From CAYGZC01 sp964354225 (GTDB lineage: Bacteria > Bacteroidota > Ignavibacteria > UBA10030 > SZUA-254), in assembly GCA_964354225.1 (NCBI GenBank), contig CAYGZC010000133.1:1-18528 (forward strand): a stretch of 18,528 nt of DNA, written 5' to 3'. Numbering within the stretch: the first letter of the stretch is position 1; every line of letters starts with the position of its first letter. This document shows, in pieces, positions 1-6,268 of this stretch. The notes beneath the pieces are model-generated. The model had not been told where the DNA came from and searched no databases. It worked only from the letters and a program-made list of their open reading frames with translations. Made by a program: the position numbers and the translations under genes.

Positions 1-141
1 GACAGCTTGGGATATTTTGGCGGCAACATGTTGGCACACAAGATTAGTTCAGAATTGCCGAAAGCAAATGCAACACATACTATTGGATTTTTTGTAAGTG
101 ATTTACTTATTAGAAATGGGACTATCTCGATGTGGTCCGAA
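1..141. repeat. Terminal direct repeat, left copy (circularity signature)
   Basis: These 141 bases match the end of the window (18388-18528) with no difference that I can see. The reading frame of the gene at 1-333 continues upstream through the other copy to a good ATG. This is best explained by a circular or circularly permuted molecule of 18,387 bp cut at an arbitrary point. A true terminal repeat on a linear virus is less likely, because it would fall inside a gene. Confidence 0.93.
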
Positions 142-333
142 AATGCTTTATTTAAAGGAGCAACAGGCCGCAATGCTTATATTGCATTACTTTCCTTTTT
201 AATTAATAGTGGTGTTGATTTGATAAAAGGGACAGAAGCGGGCAATGCTATTTATCGTAATCTTATCATGTCGGCCATTTCTATTCCGACAAATAGTGCA
301 ATAGATATGGTAATTCCTTCACAATATGCTTAA
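1..333 (+). CDS. Hypothetical protein, 3' part of a gene crossing the cut point
   Basis: Bases 1-333 encode the last 110 residues of a 124-residue protein whose start is at 18346. I do not recognise the family. The product is mildly hydrophobic, with a glycine-rich stretch early on (GYFGGN) and a C-terminal half of predicted helices rich in Ile, Leu and Ala. It is the first of four head-to-tail plus-strand genes (this one, 387, 723 and 1000) separated by 34-53 bp. A weak resemblance to the next gene is visible near the C-terminus (a GNAIY / CNALIY stretch, then ...TN.A...P). That could be distant paralogy or chance. Confidence 0.8.
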   Translation, partial: DSLGYFGGNMLAHKISSELPKANATHTIGFFVSDLLIRNGTISMWSENALFKGATGRNAYIALLSFLINSGVDLIKGTEAGNAIYRNLIMSAISIPTNSAIDMVIPSQYA

Positions 334-355
334 TTTCATTTCTTTTCTTTTCTTT

Positions 356-375
356 TCTGGAAATGCATTTCCAGA
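356..375. repeat. Leader-type palindrome (20 bp, perfect)
   Basis: The arm TCTGGAAATG is followed by its exact reverse complement. It lies between the stop at 333 and the ATG at 387, and leads directly into the AGGCACTATAAAATG motif. It belongs to the genome-wide palindrome family. Confidence 0.85.
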
Positions 376-389
376 GGCACTATAAAATG
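375..389 (+). promoter_or_regulatory. AGGCACTATAAAATG leader motif before gene at 387
   Basis: The 15-base string AGGCACTATAAAATG ends with the start codon and directly follows a perfect palindrome. The same string precedes the ATGs at 723 and 15977. Reuse at unrelated genes suggests a promoter or translation leader. Whether TATAAA acts as a TATA element so close to the ATG cannot be decided from sequence. Confidence 0.6.
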
Positions 390-689
390 GAATCACTAAT
401 ATTATACACGGGCTTCAATATAGTTCTATCACGTGAATTTGAAGACGAAAATAAACCAAAAGGCGAGCCGATGTTATCTGGAATACCTATTTACGCGATT
501 GGCGGAATGCTATATGAATCTTATTTTAAAAATAAAGACATTATTGGCCGGCCCGAAATTCAAGAATTAATTTTCAGGTTACTCTTCCAGACAACATGTA
601 ATGCTTTAATATATAAGCATAATACGCCTCTACTGATTGACGCTTTATTAGTTACGATGACTGCAGCAACTAATGCAGTATTGCCATAA
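387..689 (+). CDS. Hypothetical protein, 100 aa
   Basis: The frame is open from 363, but the ATG at 387 is chosen because it completes the AGGCACTATAAAATG leader shared with the genes at 723 and 15977. The upstream ATG falls inside the palindrome. The protein starts MESLILYTGFN, has a charged segment (EFEDENKPKGEP) and then largely hydrophobic helices, with a final Ala/Thr-rich stretch. I recognise no family. It could be a small membrane-associated or capsid-associated protein. It is followed after 33 bp by a gene with the same leader. Confidence 0.75.
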   Translation: MESLILYTGFNIVLSREFEDENKPKGEPMLSGIPIYAIGGMLYESYFKNKDIIGRPEIQELIFRLLFQTTCNALIYKHNTPLLIDALLVTMTAATNAVLP

Positions 690-692
690 TTT

Positions 693-725
693 TCTCAAAT
701 ATATTTCCAGAGGCACTATAAAATG
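693..725 (+). promoter_or_regulatory. Degraded palindrome plus AGGCACTATAAAATG leader
   Basis: Bases 693-712 keep the right half of a leader-type palindrome (ATTTCCAGA) but the left half has diverged. The AGGCACTATAAAATG string then runs into the ATG at 723. This shows that the leader string is kept even where the hairpin has decayed. Confidence 0.55.
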
Positions 726-965
726 TACGAGAATTTACTTTTAATTGGCGGGGTTGTGATATTATATATTCTTGGCACACAGCCAGAAAAGGATAAGACG
801 CCTTCTCGTAGCGATGTATCGCTACGAAGCAGTCCACTGTCCGCAAAACCTGTAAAGAAAAAAAAAGAAAAGAAACCTTGTATACCAACAACCGACAATA
901 CATCGATTTCTGGCAGTGCACCACTTCGTAGCGATACATCGCTACGAGAAGAAAAAGAGGATTAA
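723..965 (+). CDS. Small membrane-anchored protein with two palindrome-encoded peptides, 80 aa
   Basis: One N-terminal hydrophobic segment (about residues 4-18, LLLIGGVVILYIL) is followed by a polar, lysine-rich tail, giving a single-pass membrane protein. The tail contains RSDVSLR and RSDTSLR, encoded by palindromes at 806-827 and 926-947, with a KKKKEKK stretch between them. The start is fixed by the shared AGGCACTATAAAATG leader. The palindrome peptides make up a sixth of the protein, so this tail probably tolerates insertions well. No family recognised. Confidence 0.75.
   Translation: MYENLLLIGGVVILYILGTQPEKDKTPSRSDVSLRSSPLSAKPVKKKKEKKPCIPTTDNTSISGSAPLRSDTSLREEKED
806..827. repeat. In-frame palindrome (22 bp), encodes RSDVSLR
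   Basis: Arms TCGTAGCGAT and ATCGCTACGA flank the centre GT, inside the gene at 723-965. Confidence 0.88.
926..947. repeat. In-frame palindrome (22 bp), encodes RSDTSLR
   Basis: It has the same arms as the copy at 806-827, with centre AC. It lies near the C-terminus of the 80-residue protein, about 120 bp from the first copy and in the same codon phase. Confidence 0.88.
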
Positions 966-999
966 ATTATATAGTTTTTTTTTACTTCTTCAAGATAAA

Positions 1000-1392
1000 A
1001 TGAAAGAAAAGATGATTTATATTGCCCTCGGCAGCTTGCTTCTCGTCTATGTTATTGTGAAGGCAACAAAGCCAGCTGCTATGAAAATAGAAAAGGAAAA
1101 AAGGAGATCTTATTGGCTCCCGGCCATTGGTGTTTTGGCCACTGCGGGAGTGGCTTTGTCATTTAAGAATGGCTTATGGGAAGTTCGTGCAAAAGAAGGT
1201 CTTGATCGAGAAAAGTTAAAACAAGTGATGCAAGATAATTGGACAGATATTAAAAAATTGCCAGGCATTGTCGTGGACGCTGTCCAATCTATTTTAAATG
1301 GAGCTCAAGCTATTTATCAAAAAGGCGTGCAATTTATGAAACCAGCTCCTCCGAGTGAATCGTCATCTGGAAAAGAGGAGGAAACTATATAA
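1000..1392 (+). CDS. Membrane protein with two hydrophobic segments, 130 aa
   Basis: The frame is open from 916, but the ATG at 1000 is preferred because upstream codons overlap the previous gene, and the protein then begins MKEKMIYIALGSLLLVYVIV, a clean membrane anchor (residues 5-20). A second hydrophobic segment follows at about 43-57 (LPAIGVLATAGVALSF). The C-terminal half is amphipathic helix (DREKLKQVMQDNWTDIKKL...) ending in a Pro/Ser/Glu-rich tail. Its stop overlaps the stop of the opposing 726-residue gene by 8 bp. Probably a virion membrane or scaffold-type protein, but the family is not recognised. Confidence 0.8.
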   Translation: MKEKMIYIALGSLLLVYVIVKATKPAAMKIEKEKRRSYWLPAIGVLATAGVALSFKNGLWEVRAKEGLDREKLKQVMQDNWTDIKKLPGIVVDAVQSILNGAQAIYQKGVQFMKPAPPSESSSGKEEETI

Positions 1393-3565
1393 TATTTTTG
1401 ATATATATACTAGTAAAATTAGGTTCATTATTATTTTTAGCTAACTCTTCTAAAATGGCTTGCAATTGTTCTAATGGACTTTGTTCGCGTCCACTTGCAA
1501 GCAATTCGTGTAAGGCTTTTAAATATTGGAATTGGCGCATATTACGTTGGAGAAACATTGCAAGATTAGTTGCTTGCGGTCTAGTTAAAAGAGCGTTAGA
1601 TACTCCTTCCAGAAAATGTTCAAAGATACGATATAATACAGAAATACTTTCTTCGTCCATTGCTTCAGAATTTAATACATCTGCCCATGAACTAAATTGA
1701 AAGATATCACTATCTATAAATTCAAGTATATGCCTTGGTGTTTGACTGCGCAATATACTGAGCCGCTCACGTTTTTTTTGAAATGCTGTTAAGATAATAC
1801 GAATAGCATTTATTTCTGGATTTCGTAATGATGGATCATCACCTCGTAATGATGGATCATTACGAAGTCGTATAGTTTCACGAATGCCCGGCACATCTAA
1901 TAAAGTCCTATGTCGTTGCTCAACAACCATATTTTCTGGCAGTGGCCCGATAAAAGGCTCGCGCGATAATAAGATCATACGGCCGTGTCCTTCTGTATTT
2001 AAGCGGCCTTCCTCATCTCTGAAAAAGATTCTTGTACCGCCATATATATGCACTATATTTTCAATAATAGTATTGCGATGTAATTGCAGATTTATATATA
2101 ATTTTGGATCCTTCTGAATAAGATAATCGATATATGCCGTAACCACCGCAGGATAATTTTTAATCCACATTGGCCCTAATTGAATATCTTTTGCGCCAAT
2201 ACGATTTAAAACGATTTCAACTTGACGCAAATATGCCCGCAGCTTATTGATATCCTTTTTAGCCAATGCTTTGAAAAATGCGGCTTTCTCTCTTTTTAAA
2301 GAACCGGATAAATCTGTTACTATTTCGCCGGCATTTATAATAAAATGGATTAAATCGTTTTCACGCGGAGTTAAGTTTCTTGTTCTTCTGCGCAAAGTCA
2401 TAATCTCTTCTGATTCATCTATTTCCATTTGTTGTAACGCATATCTTGCATGCATTCGCATTGCTAAATCAACAGTGCCTTCGCGGGCTAATCGTTCATA
2501 TAATCCTTGTGTTGCCGGCGTCATTATAGCGCCACTATGTGCAATCTCTATAATGATCTCTTGAATAGAGCTGCTCTCTTCTTCATCTGAGTCAAATGTG
2601 ATTTGATCTCGGCCAAAAACAATATCGCTTTCTTCTTCTTCTGTCTGGCTCGTTTCTTGTGGATCTCCAAACGGTATAACATCTTCTGTTTCTGCCATTG
2701 ATCGGCCACTGCCTGAAACTCTTTCTCTATATGTACTTTCTTGGCGCGATGCCTCACTTCGTAGCGATGTATCGCTACGGCGAATAGGATTTATAAAAGG
2801 AGCAACATCTTCACGTGAAAATGAAATATACTGCCCGCTAACATCTAATCCCATTTCTGATTCTATAATTTCTTCTCGTAGCGATGTATCGCTACGAAAT
2901 GGTGGTTCAACATATTCTGCGCCAAACATAGCTGAAGTCTCTGCAAGCTTTTCACCTTCTTCTAATTTGATTTCGCGATCTAATTGTATTATACCTGCTG
3001 AAGGATCTTTGCCGAAGAAAGAGATATATGGAAATTTGACTTCAGGCTTTTCTTCTTTTCGTGGTGATGTATCACCACGAGGTGGTGCACCGCTAGAAGG
3101 TGGTGGCTCAGTTGGATCATTTCGTGGTGATGTATCACCACGAGGTGGCGGTGTATTACCACGAGGCGGCTCAGTTGGATCATTTCTTCTTCTTCCCACT
3201 CTGCCGCCGCCAAAATTACGGCGTGCACGCATTCTGCCTAATGCATTATTAACCATTCGCCTGAAGTTTGGAAATAAAGCTAAAAATGCCGCTATAGTCA
3301 CACCAGGCCTTTGCAAATAGCGAATAGCCTCTACTGCAGATTGCCTTAAATATACAAACCAATCTTTAAATTTAATCAATATAATGCCGCCCATATATAC
3401 TTGATAAGAGCCTTTTGCAATCATCTGCGCAATATCAATCCAAGATGGCTCTTTCTTATTATAACTCAATATGCCATATACACAATACGCTCCTAAACTG
3501 GCTGCTGCCAATGATCCAATTAAGGCATTGGGCTTGCAGCATATTAATAGATTTTTTAAACTCAT
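1385..3565 (-). CDS. Large membrane-anchored protein with palindrome-rich linker, 726 aa
   Basis: The N-terminus holds up to three hydrophobic segments (about residues 14-33, 52-64 and 85-99), then an Arg/Gly-rich patch (about 107-127). A low-complexity linker (about 127-170) contains two rounds of RNDPTEPP followed by RGDTSPR-type peptides. The rest is mostly charged and helical, with acidic stretches in the middle, and no enzyme motif is visible. At least five clear palindromes and several degraded ones are embedded, giving RGDTSPR twice, RSDTSLR twice and RNDPSLR. The upstream leader (CTTCTGAAAAGATATG) resembles that of the gene at 4887. Its length and anchor suggest a structural or virion-membrane protein. 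That is inference only. Confidence 0.85.
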   Translation of the reverse strand: MSLKNLLICCKPNALIGSLAAASLGAYCVYGILSYNKKEPSWIDIAQMIAKGSYQVYMGGIILIKFKDWFVYLRQSAVEAIRYLQRPGVTIAAFLALFPNFRRMVNNALGRMRARRNFGGGRVGRRRNDPTEPPRGNTPPPRGDTSPRNDPTEPPPSSGAPPRGDTSPRKEEKPEVKFPYISFFGKDPSAGIIQLDREIKLEEGEKLAETSAMFGAEYVEPPFRSDTSLREEIIESEMGLDVSGQYISFSREDVAPFINPIRRSDTSLRSEASRQESTYRERVSGSGRSMAETEDVIPFGDPQETSQTEEEESDIVFGRDQITFDSDEEESSSIQEIIIEIAHSGAIMTPATQGLYERLAREGTVDLAMRMHARYALQQMEIDESEEIMTLRRRTRNLTPRENDLIHFIINAGEIVTDLSGSLKREKAAFFKALAKKDINKLRAYLRQVEIVLNRIGAKDIQLGPMWIKNYPAVVTAYIDYLIQKDPKLYINLQLHRNTIIENIVHIYGGTRIFFRDEEGRLNTEGHGRMILLSREPFIGPLPENMVVEQRHRTLLDVPGIRETIRLRNDPSLRGDDPSLRNPEINAIRIILTAFQKKRERLSILRSQTPRHILEFIDSDIFQFSSWADVLNSEAMDEESISVLYRIFEHFLEGVSNALLTRPQATNLAMFLQRNMRQFQYLKALHELLASGREQSPLEQLQAILEELAKNNNEPNFTSIYIKNII
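1823..1865. repeat. Tandem in-frame palindromes, one intact (1844-1865), one degraded
   Basis: Positions 1844-1865 have arms TCGTAATGAT and ATCATTACGA with centre GG. Immediately upstream, 1823-1843 is a near copy with a mutated right arm. On the minus strand the pair reads RNDPSLRGDDPSLR. This looks like a local duplication of one palindrome. Confidence 0.8.
2759..2780. repeat. In-frame palindrome (22 bp), encodes RSDTSLR
   Basis: Arm TCGTAGCGAT and centre GT, with one mismatch at the outer end of the right arm (ATCGCTACGG). It is read on the minus strand within the 726-residue protein. Confidence 0.85.
2876..2897. repeat. In-frame palindrome (22 bp), encodes RSDTSLR
   Basis: It has the same arms as the copy at 806-827, with centre GT. 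It is read on the minus strand in the 726-residue protein. Confidence 0.88.
3059..3163. repeat. Cluster of RGDTSPR-type palindromes in a tandem repeat
   Basis: Two intact 22 bp palindromes (3059-3080 and 3122-3143) have arms TCGTGGTGAT and ATCACCACGA around centre GT. Degraded members follow each one (about 3081-3101, reading SSGAPPR; about 3144-3163, reading RGNTPPPR). A direct repeat containing CTCAGTTGGATCATTTC occurs at about 3107-3123 and 3170-3186. The block looks like a palindrome-containing segment that was duplicated in tandem. Confidence 0.8.
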
Positions 3566-3596
3566 ATCTTTTCAGAAGGGTTTAGAAATATATTAT

Positions 3597-3680
3597 ATGG
3601 ATATTATCGTGTCATTTCTTATCGGGGCTTCCGCAGCGGGGTTATTTTACTATTATCAAGTTTCCACTCTTCAAAAATGA
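3597..3680 (+). CDS. 27-residue single-pass membrane microprotein
   Basis: An ATG at 3597 opens MDIIVSFLIGASAAGLFYYY followed by QVSTLQK. A hydrophobic segment covers residues 3-20, with a short polar tail. The start is 31 bp from the divergent start of the 726-residue gene. Its stop overlaps the next start as ATGA (3677-3680), which implies coupled translation or shared transcription. A longer frame opening at 3471 would run antisense through the 726-residue gene, so I prefer the short form. Confidence 0.6.
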   Translation: MDIIVSFLIGASAAGLFYYYQVSTLQK

Positions 3681-3976
3681 TTAGAAATAAAATCTATTAT
3701 TCTCTTCCGGCTAATAATGAACAGCAGCCAACTATTACCAATCTTTTCGCCGGCAATGTTGCGGAGACTTTTAAAACAGACGGATTACGGCAGCCCGCAT
3801 ATACTCCTATTTATTCCTTGCCCGCAAATAATGAACAGCTTATAACTGTACCGAATCTCTTTGCAGGCAATCGCTGCGAACATATGCCAATCAATTACCT
3901 AAAACGTACAGTAGTTTATACAGAAGTAAATAGCGCAGAGCCTATTGTCCACCCAGATGCTCAAATACCTGTATAA
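3677..3976 (+). CDS. Hypothetical protein with an internal duplication, 99 aa
   Basis: Two copies of a roughly 25-residue unit are visible. Residues about 7-27 carry YYSLPANNEQ, then T.TNLFAGN. Residues about 45-65 carry IYSLPANNEQ, then TVPNLFAGN. They are separated by a Pro/Tyr linker and followed by a polar tail. No membrane segment or known domain is seen. The unit could be a short linear motif repeated for multivalent binding. The start overlaps the stop of the upstream 27-residue gene. Confidence 0.72.
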   Translation: MIRNKIYYSLPANNEQQPTITNLFAGNVAETFKTDGLRQPAYTPIYSLPANNEQLITVPNLFAGNRCEHMPINYLKRTVVYTEVNSAEPIVHPDAQIPV

Positions 3977-4065
3977 GCTCGCAAATTCCGCTGCCATTTA
4001 ATCAGTTGTATCTCGTTCTAGTTTCGCCCAACTTTGTAGATTTTACAAAAAAACAACCGATTCAC

Positions 4066-4269
4066 TTACTCCATTAAAAGCGGTATAAGCTCGGCGCGGT
4101 CTAAGCTAAAAAGCAATACGTTCATTTCCGAAAAGGTATATTCCAATTCCTCAAATGTAATGCTATATACATAAGCATTCTTTTTTTTTAATAACATCTT
4201 ATATAGCTCGGCAAATAGCCGCTTGTATTTATAAAAGAAGCTGATCTTTTTGGGGCAAATATTTTCCAT
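4066..4269 (-). CDS. Hypothetical protein, 67 aa
   Basis: This is the only plausible coding frame in 3977-4296. The product is basic and aromatic-rich at the N-terminus (FFYKYKRLFAELYKMLLKKK) and more acidic later (FEELEYTFSEMN), consistent with a small helical protein. Its start is 27 bp from the divergent ATG at 4297, the same spacing as the divergent pair at 13237/13265. No family recognised. It could be a spurious frame, so confidence is moderate. Confidence 0.5.
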   Translation of the reverse strand: MENICPKKISFFYKYKRLFAELYKMLLKKKNAYVYSITFEELEYTFSEMNVLLFSLDRAELIPLLME

Positions 4270-4296
4270 TTCTTATAAAAACTAAAAATATATATT

Positions 4297-4836
4297 ATGA
4301 AATCCACTTTCAGCGAGCTTATTACTGATGAGAAAGAGAAAAGCCCATGGCGAGGCACTATCTTTAATATCACTATAAATACTCAAAAGTCATATAACTC
4401 AAAAGATCCTGCAGCTCTTGAAATGATGCCGGAATTAAAAGAACGCTTTACTCTTTTCCTAAAATCCTTCTTTGCGGAAAATCGATTAACAGCTTGTATG
4501 GTTGATCTAGGCCGCAATGGTAAAAAAACAGAAGATGGCGTGGCCGTAGAACCAGCTATTATCAAACAGATCTCAGCCCATACTCAAATAGAAGCTAATT
4601 TAGATAAACATATCCGCGGATCTACCGGAGCCCTGCATAGCCACACTATTATTAATGTAGTCCATTCTAGCAGACTTCGTATTAATATCCCTTTGATAAA
4701 ACGCGTGGCCTCTAAATTCCTCGCCAAATACCTTATTAAAAAAAATGGAGAACCTGGCCTTGTATATGTATCGGCCACCGCACGTAATTCTGCATATAAC
4801 TCTGAGAACTACGTAAAAGCTGGCGAATTAATTTAG
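4297..4836 (+). CDS. Possible HUH-endonuclease-like replication initiator, 179 aa
   Basis: Three features occur in the order known for Rep-type HUH endonucleases. First, a hydrophobic strand near the N-terminus (FNITIN, about residues 23-28) could be motif I. Second, the metal-binding-like HSH at residues 114-116 lies in a strand (ALHSHTIINV). Third, after a helix (about 131-146) and a strand (LVYVSATARNS) comes a Tyr/Lys helix with Y167, Y172 and K174 (NYVKAGE). The spacing of Tyr and Lys does not match the usual YxxK exactly, and the first two motifs are further apart than in CRESS Reps. The fold assignment is therefore tentative, and the gene could simply be an unrelated hypothetical protein. 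It begins a plus-strand run with the gene at 4887. Confidence 0.45.
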   Translation: MKSTFSELITDEKEKSPWRGTIFNITINTQKSYNSKDPAALEMMPELKERFTLFLKSFFAENRLTACMVDLGRNGKKTEDGVAVEPAIIKQISAHTQIEANLDKHIRGSTGALHSHTIINVVHSSRLRINIPLIKRVASKFLAKYLIKKNGEPGLVYVSATARNSAYNSENYVKAGELI

Positions 4837-4852
4837 CCATTTATATTTAATT

Positions 4853-4889
4853 TCCAGAAATACATTTCTGGAGGCTTCTGAAAAACATG
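4853..4889 (+). promoter_or_regulatory. Leader palindrome plus AGGCTTCTGAAAAACATG
   Basis: The perfect 20 bp palindrome (4853-4872, first arm TCCAGAAATA, whose last base pairs across the centre) is followed at once by GGCTTCTGAAAAAC and the ATG at 4887. The layout matches those at 356-389, 16840-16873 and, on the minus strand, 17967-18000. Confidence 0.6.
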
Positions 4890-5156
4890 CCAAAACTTAC
4901 CAAAACCCAATTAACCATTTCCGCTGAAGAATACGAAAATCTCCGTTTAGAAAATGGAATTTATATTCTTGATCTTGTTCAAGTCGTATTAACCGAAGAG
5001 CAAAAAGAAGAAATTAAAAAGCGATTACGCGCAAATGAATCTAAGCCTGCTATTCTCAAAATTATGAATATACCTGAACGCGCTTTTAATTCATATATTA
5101 CTTCTCAATTCAAAACGAGAAAACTTGCTGACGTTAAAAGCCAATTGTCTGCATAA
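4887..5156 (+). CDS. Small predicted helical, possibly HTH, protein, 89 aa
   Basis: The protein is basic overall, with an N-terminal LTISAEEYENLRLENG segment. A helix follows (EEQKEEIKKRLRANE), then ESKPAILKIMNIPERAFNSYITSQF, which has the helix-turn-helix-like spacing of small DNA-binding proteins. I do not recognise a specific family, and the helix-turn-helix reading rests on pattern only. The gene follows the possible HUH-like gene by 50 bp and has the palindrome leader. Confidence 0.72.
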   Translation: MPKLTKTQLTISAEEYENLRLENGIYILDLVQVVLTEEQKEEIKKRLRANESKPAILKIMNIPERAFNSYITSQFKTRKLADVKSQLSA

Positions 5157-5200
5157 TTGATTTAACCATTTCTCTTTTTTTTGAAAAACAAAAAATAAAT

Positions 5201-5371
5201 ATGCAATGTATTTGTTGCCATGCGGAAATCGTCAGCACCTCACGTAATATACGCGGAGAATATATTATATTATCAGACTGTCTCTTTGAAGACATCTATT
5301 GCATGCATTGCTATAATAACCTGATACATATACCAAATCGCTGTAATATAATTTCACGCTTTTGCTGCTAA
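5201..5371 (+). CDS. Small zinc-ribbon protein, 56 aa
   Basis: An ATG at 5201 opens MQCICCHAEIVSTSRNIRGE and ends ...SRFCC at a TAA (5369-5371). It has a C-x2-C pair at residues 3 and 6, a second at 34 and 37 followed by Tyr (CMHCY), and further Cys at 27, 48, 55 and 56. The arrangement parallels the genes at 5472 and 6715 (N-terminal C-x2-C, then C-x2-C followed by Y or H). I take the three as diverged paralogues, possibly zinc-binding regulators. Two leader-type palindromes directly follow the stop. Confidence 0.65.
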   Translation: MQCICCHAEIVSTSRNIRGEYIILSDCLFEDIYCMHCYNNLIHIPNRCNIISRFCC

Positions 5372-5373
5372 AC

Positions 5374-5426
5374 TTCGGAAATTCATTTCCGAAAAAACTG
5401 ATTCCCTTCGGAAATGTATTTCCGAA
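5374..5426. repeat. Tandem pair of leader-type palindromes
   Basis: Palindromes at 5374-5393 (arm TTCGGAAAT, centre TC) and 5407-5426 (same arm, centre GT) are each followed by AAAAACTGATT. This is a tandem duplication with a unit of about 33 bp. They lie between the zinc-ribbon genes at 5201 and 5472, starting 3 bp after the first stop and ending 45 bp before the next ATG. Confidence 0.82.
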
Positions 5427-5471
5427 AAAACTGATTTAACTGTTTCTTGTTTTGCCCACTTCAAAAAACAA

Positions 5472-5738
5472 ATGACAACTTGCTTTATCTGCACAAAACC
5501 AGCTTTTGAATTTACCAGATGTTTAGATGACTTTGAAAACTCTGCAACTGCTTGCATATCATGTCACAGTGCCTATGACACCGCATATTATACTGCTCAT
5601 GATAAAGATGGCTTTCTCACTCCAGATCATCGTGAACCTGTCTTCGGCACTTATATAGACGAAGCTGATGGCACTCCTGAAACCCGCTATTTTCAAGAAG
5701 CCGATTTCGATAATGTAGACTTCGACGATGAGGAGTAA
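5472..5738 (+). CDS. Small zinc-ribbon protein with acidic tail, 88 aa
   Basis: C-x2-C at residues 4 and 7 and C-x2-C-H at 28-32 (CISCHSAYDTAYY) form a probable zinc ribbon. The tail ends in a run of acidic residues (FDNVDFDDEE). The stretch after the second Cys pair (CHSAYDTAY) matches CYDAAYDAEY of the gene at 6715, which supports paralogy. The stop at 5736-5738 directly abuts the stop of the opposing gene, leaving no intergenic base. Specific function unknown. Confidence 0.75.
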   Translation: MTTCFICTKPAFEFTRCLDDFENSATACISCHSAYDTAYYTAHDKDGFLTPDHREPVFGTYIDEADGTPETRYFQEADFDNVDFDDEE

Positions 5739-5996
5739 TCACTTCTTCAATTCACTTATCTTCTTTTTAATCCCTGTTTTATTAATAGGAATTACTCCTC
5801 CTGGCAATGTATTGCCAGGAACTGGTGGATTCGGCACAAATGGCTCTACATAGAATTGCTTATCTGCTGCACTCCAGCATAAATAGCCATCTTGAAGCCA
5901 CTCAACAGAATCATATATCTTATATTGATGGAATTGCAAAATACAATTATCACTGGCCGGAATTGGCGTAGATCCCAAAATCATATCATTACTCAT
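5739..5996 (-). CDS. Hypothetical protein with palindrome-encoded PGNTLPG, 85 aa
   Basis: The protein starts MSNDMILGSTPIPAS and has a Trp/Tyr-rich middle (YDSVEWLQDGYLCWSAADKQFYVEPF). A Pro/Gly linker (PNPPVPGNTLPGGVIP) made largely of a palindrome (5799-5820) comes before a lysine-rich end. The middle resembles the surface-exposed strands of short carbohydrate- or receptor-binding repeats, but I cannot name a family. Its start is 59 bp from the divergent ATG at 6056, with a palindrome between them. Confidence 0.65.
   Translation of the reverse strand: MSNDMILGSTPIPASDNCILQFHQYKIYDSVEWLQDGYLCWSAADKQFYVEPFVPNPPVPGNTLPGGVIPINKTGIKKKISELKK
5799..5820. repeat. In-frame palindrome (22 bp), encodes PGNTLPG
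   Basis: Arms TCCTGGCAAT and ATTGCCAGGA flank the centre GT. The stem sequence differs from the RSDTSLR type, yet it is fully paired and in the same codon phase. Confidence 0.85.
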
Positions 5997-6026
5997 TTTA
6001 TAATATCTCGTTCTTTTTTAGAAGTC

Positions 6027-6046
6027 TCTGAAAATACATTTTCAGA
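6027..6046. repeat. Leader-type palindrome in a divergent promoter
   Basis: Arm TCTGAAAAT with centre AC, between the starts at 5996 (minus) and 6056 (plus). Because both flanking genes start here, the hairpin cannot be a 3' end signal. Confidence 0.8.
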
Positions 6047-6055
6047 AAAAAATAT

Positions 6056-6268
6056 ATGAAATTACAAACCATACTTATCCCAAGAAGTTGGAAATTAATG
6101 CCCGCAAAAGCATGGATAGTCCGCCATGGATATGCTCTCACTTTCCAAAATAAAGAAGTAGATATCACAACCGATTACTTTCATTTCCGACAAGCGCGGC
6201 CCTTTAAAAATAAGCGATATGCCATTAAGAAATTAAGCAACGGTATCCTCTTCGTCTTTCGGTTCTAA
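6056..6268 (+). CDS. Hypothetical basic protein, 70 aa
   Basis: The product begins MKLQTILIPRSWKLMPAKAW, is rich in Lys, Arg and aromatic residues and ends in YAIKKLSNGILFVFRF, consistent with a small beta-rich protein. It overlaps the 3' end of the opposing gene by 36 bp. No family recognised. It is supported mainly by its position after a leader palindrome and by the lack of a better frame in 5997-6232. Confidence 0.55.
   Translation: MKLQTILIPRSWKLMPAKAWIVRHGYALTFQNKEVDITTDYFHFRQARPFKNKRYAIKKLSNGILFVFRF

Noticed and set aside
356..375. Hairpins as mimivirus-like 3' end (polyadenylation) signals
   Set aside because: Plausible for tandem genes, but hairpins also occur between divergent start codons (6027-6046, 16840-16859) and are absent between most convergent stops, which is the opposite of a 3' end rule.
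670..939. Minus-strand frames at 670-939 and 716-898
   Set aside because: They run antisense to the 723-965 gene and contain the palindromes in reverse, which creates open frames by symmetry. No leader motif and no plausible protein character.
1398..3320. Plus-strand frames antisense to the 726-residue gene (1398, 1884, 2247, 2967) and minus-strand frames at 2548 and 2989
   Set aside because: They are shadows of a long, continuous minus-strand gene. Low-complexity and palindromic DNA keeps several frames open.
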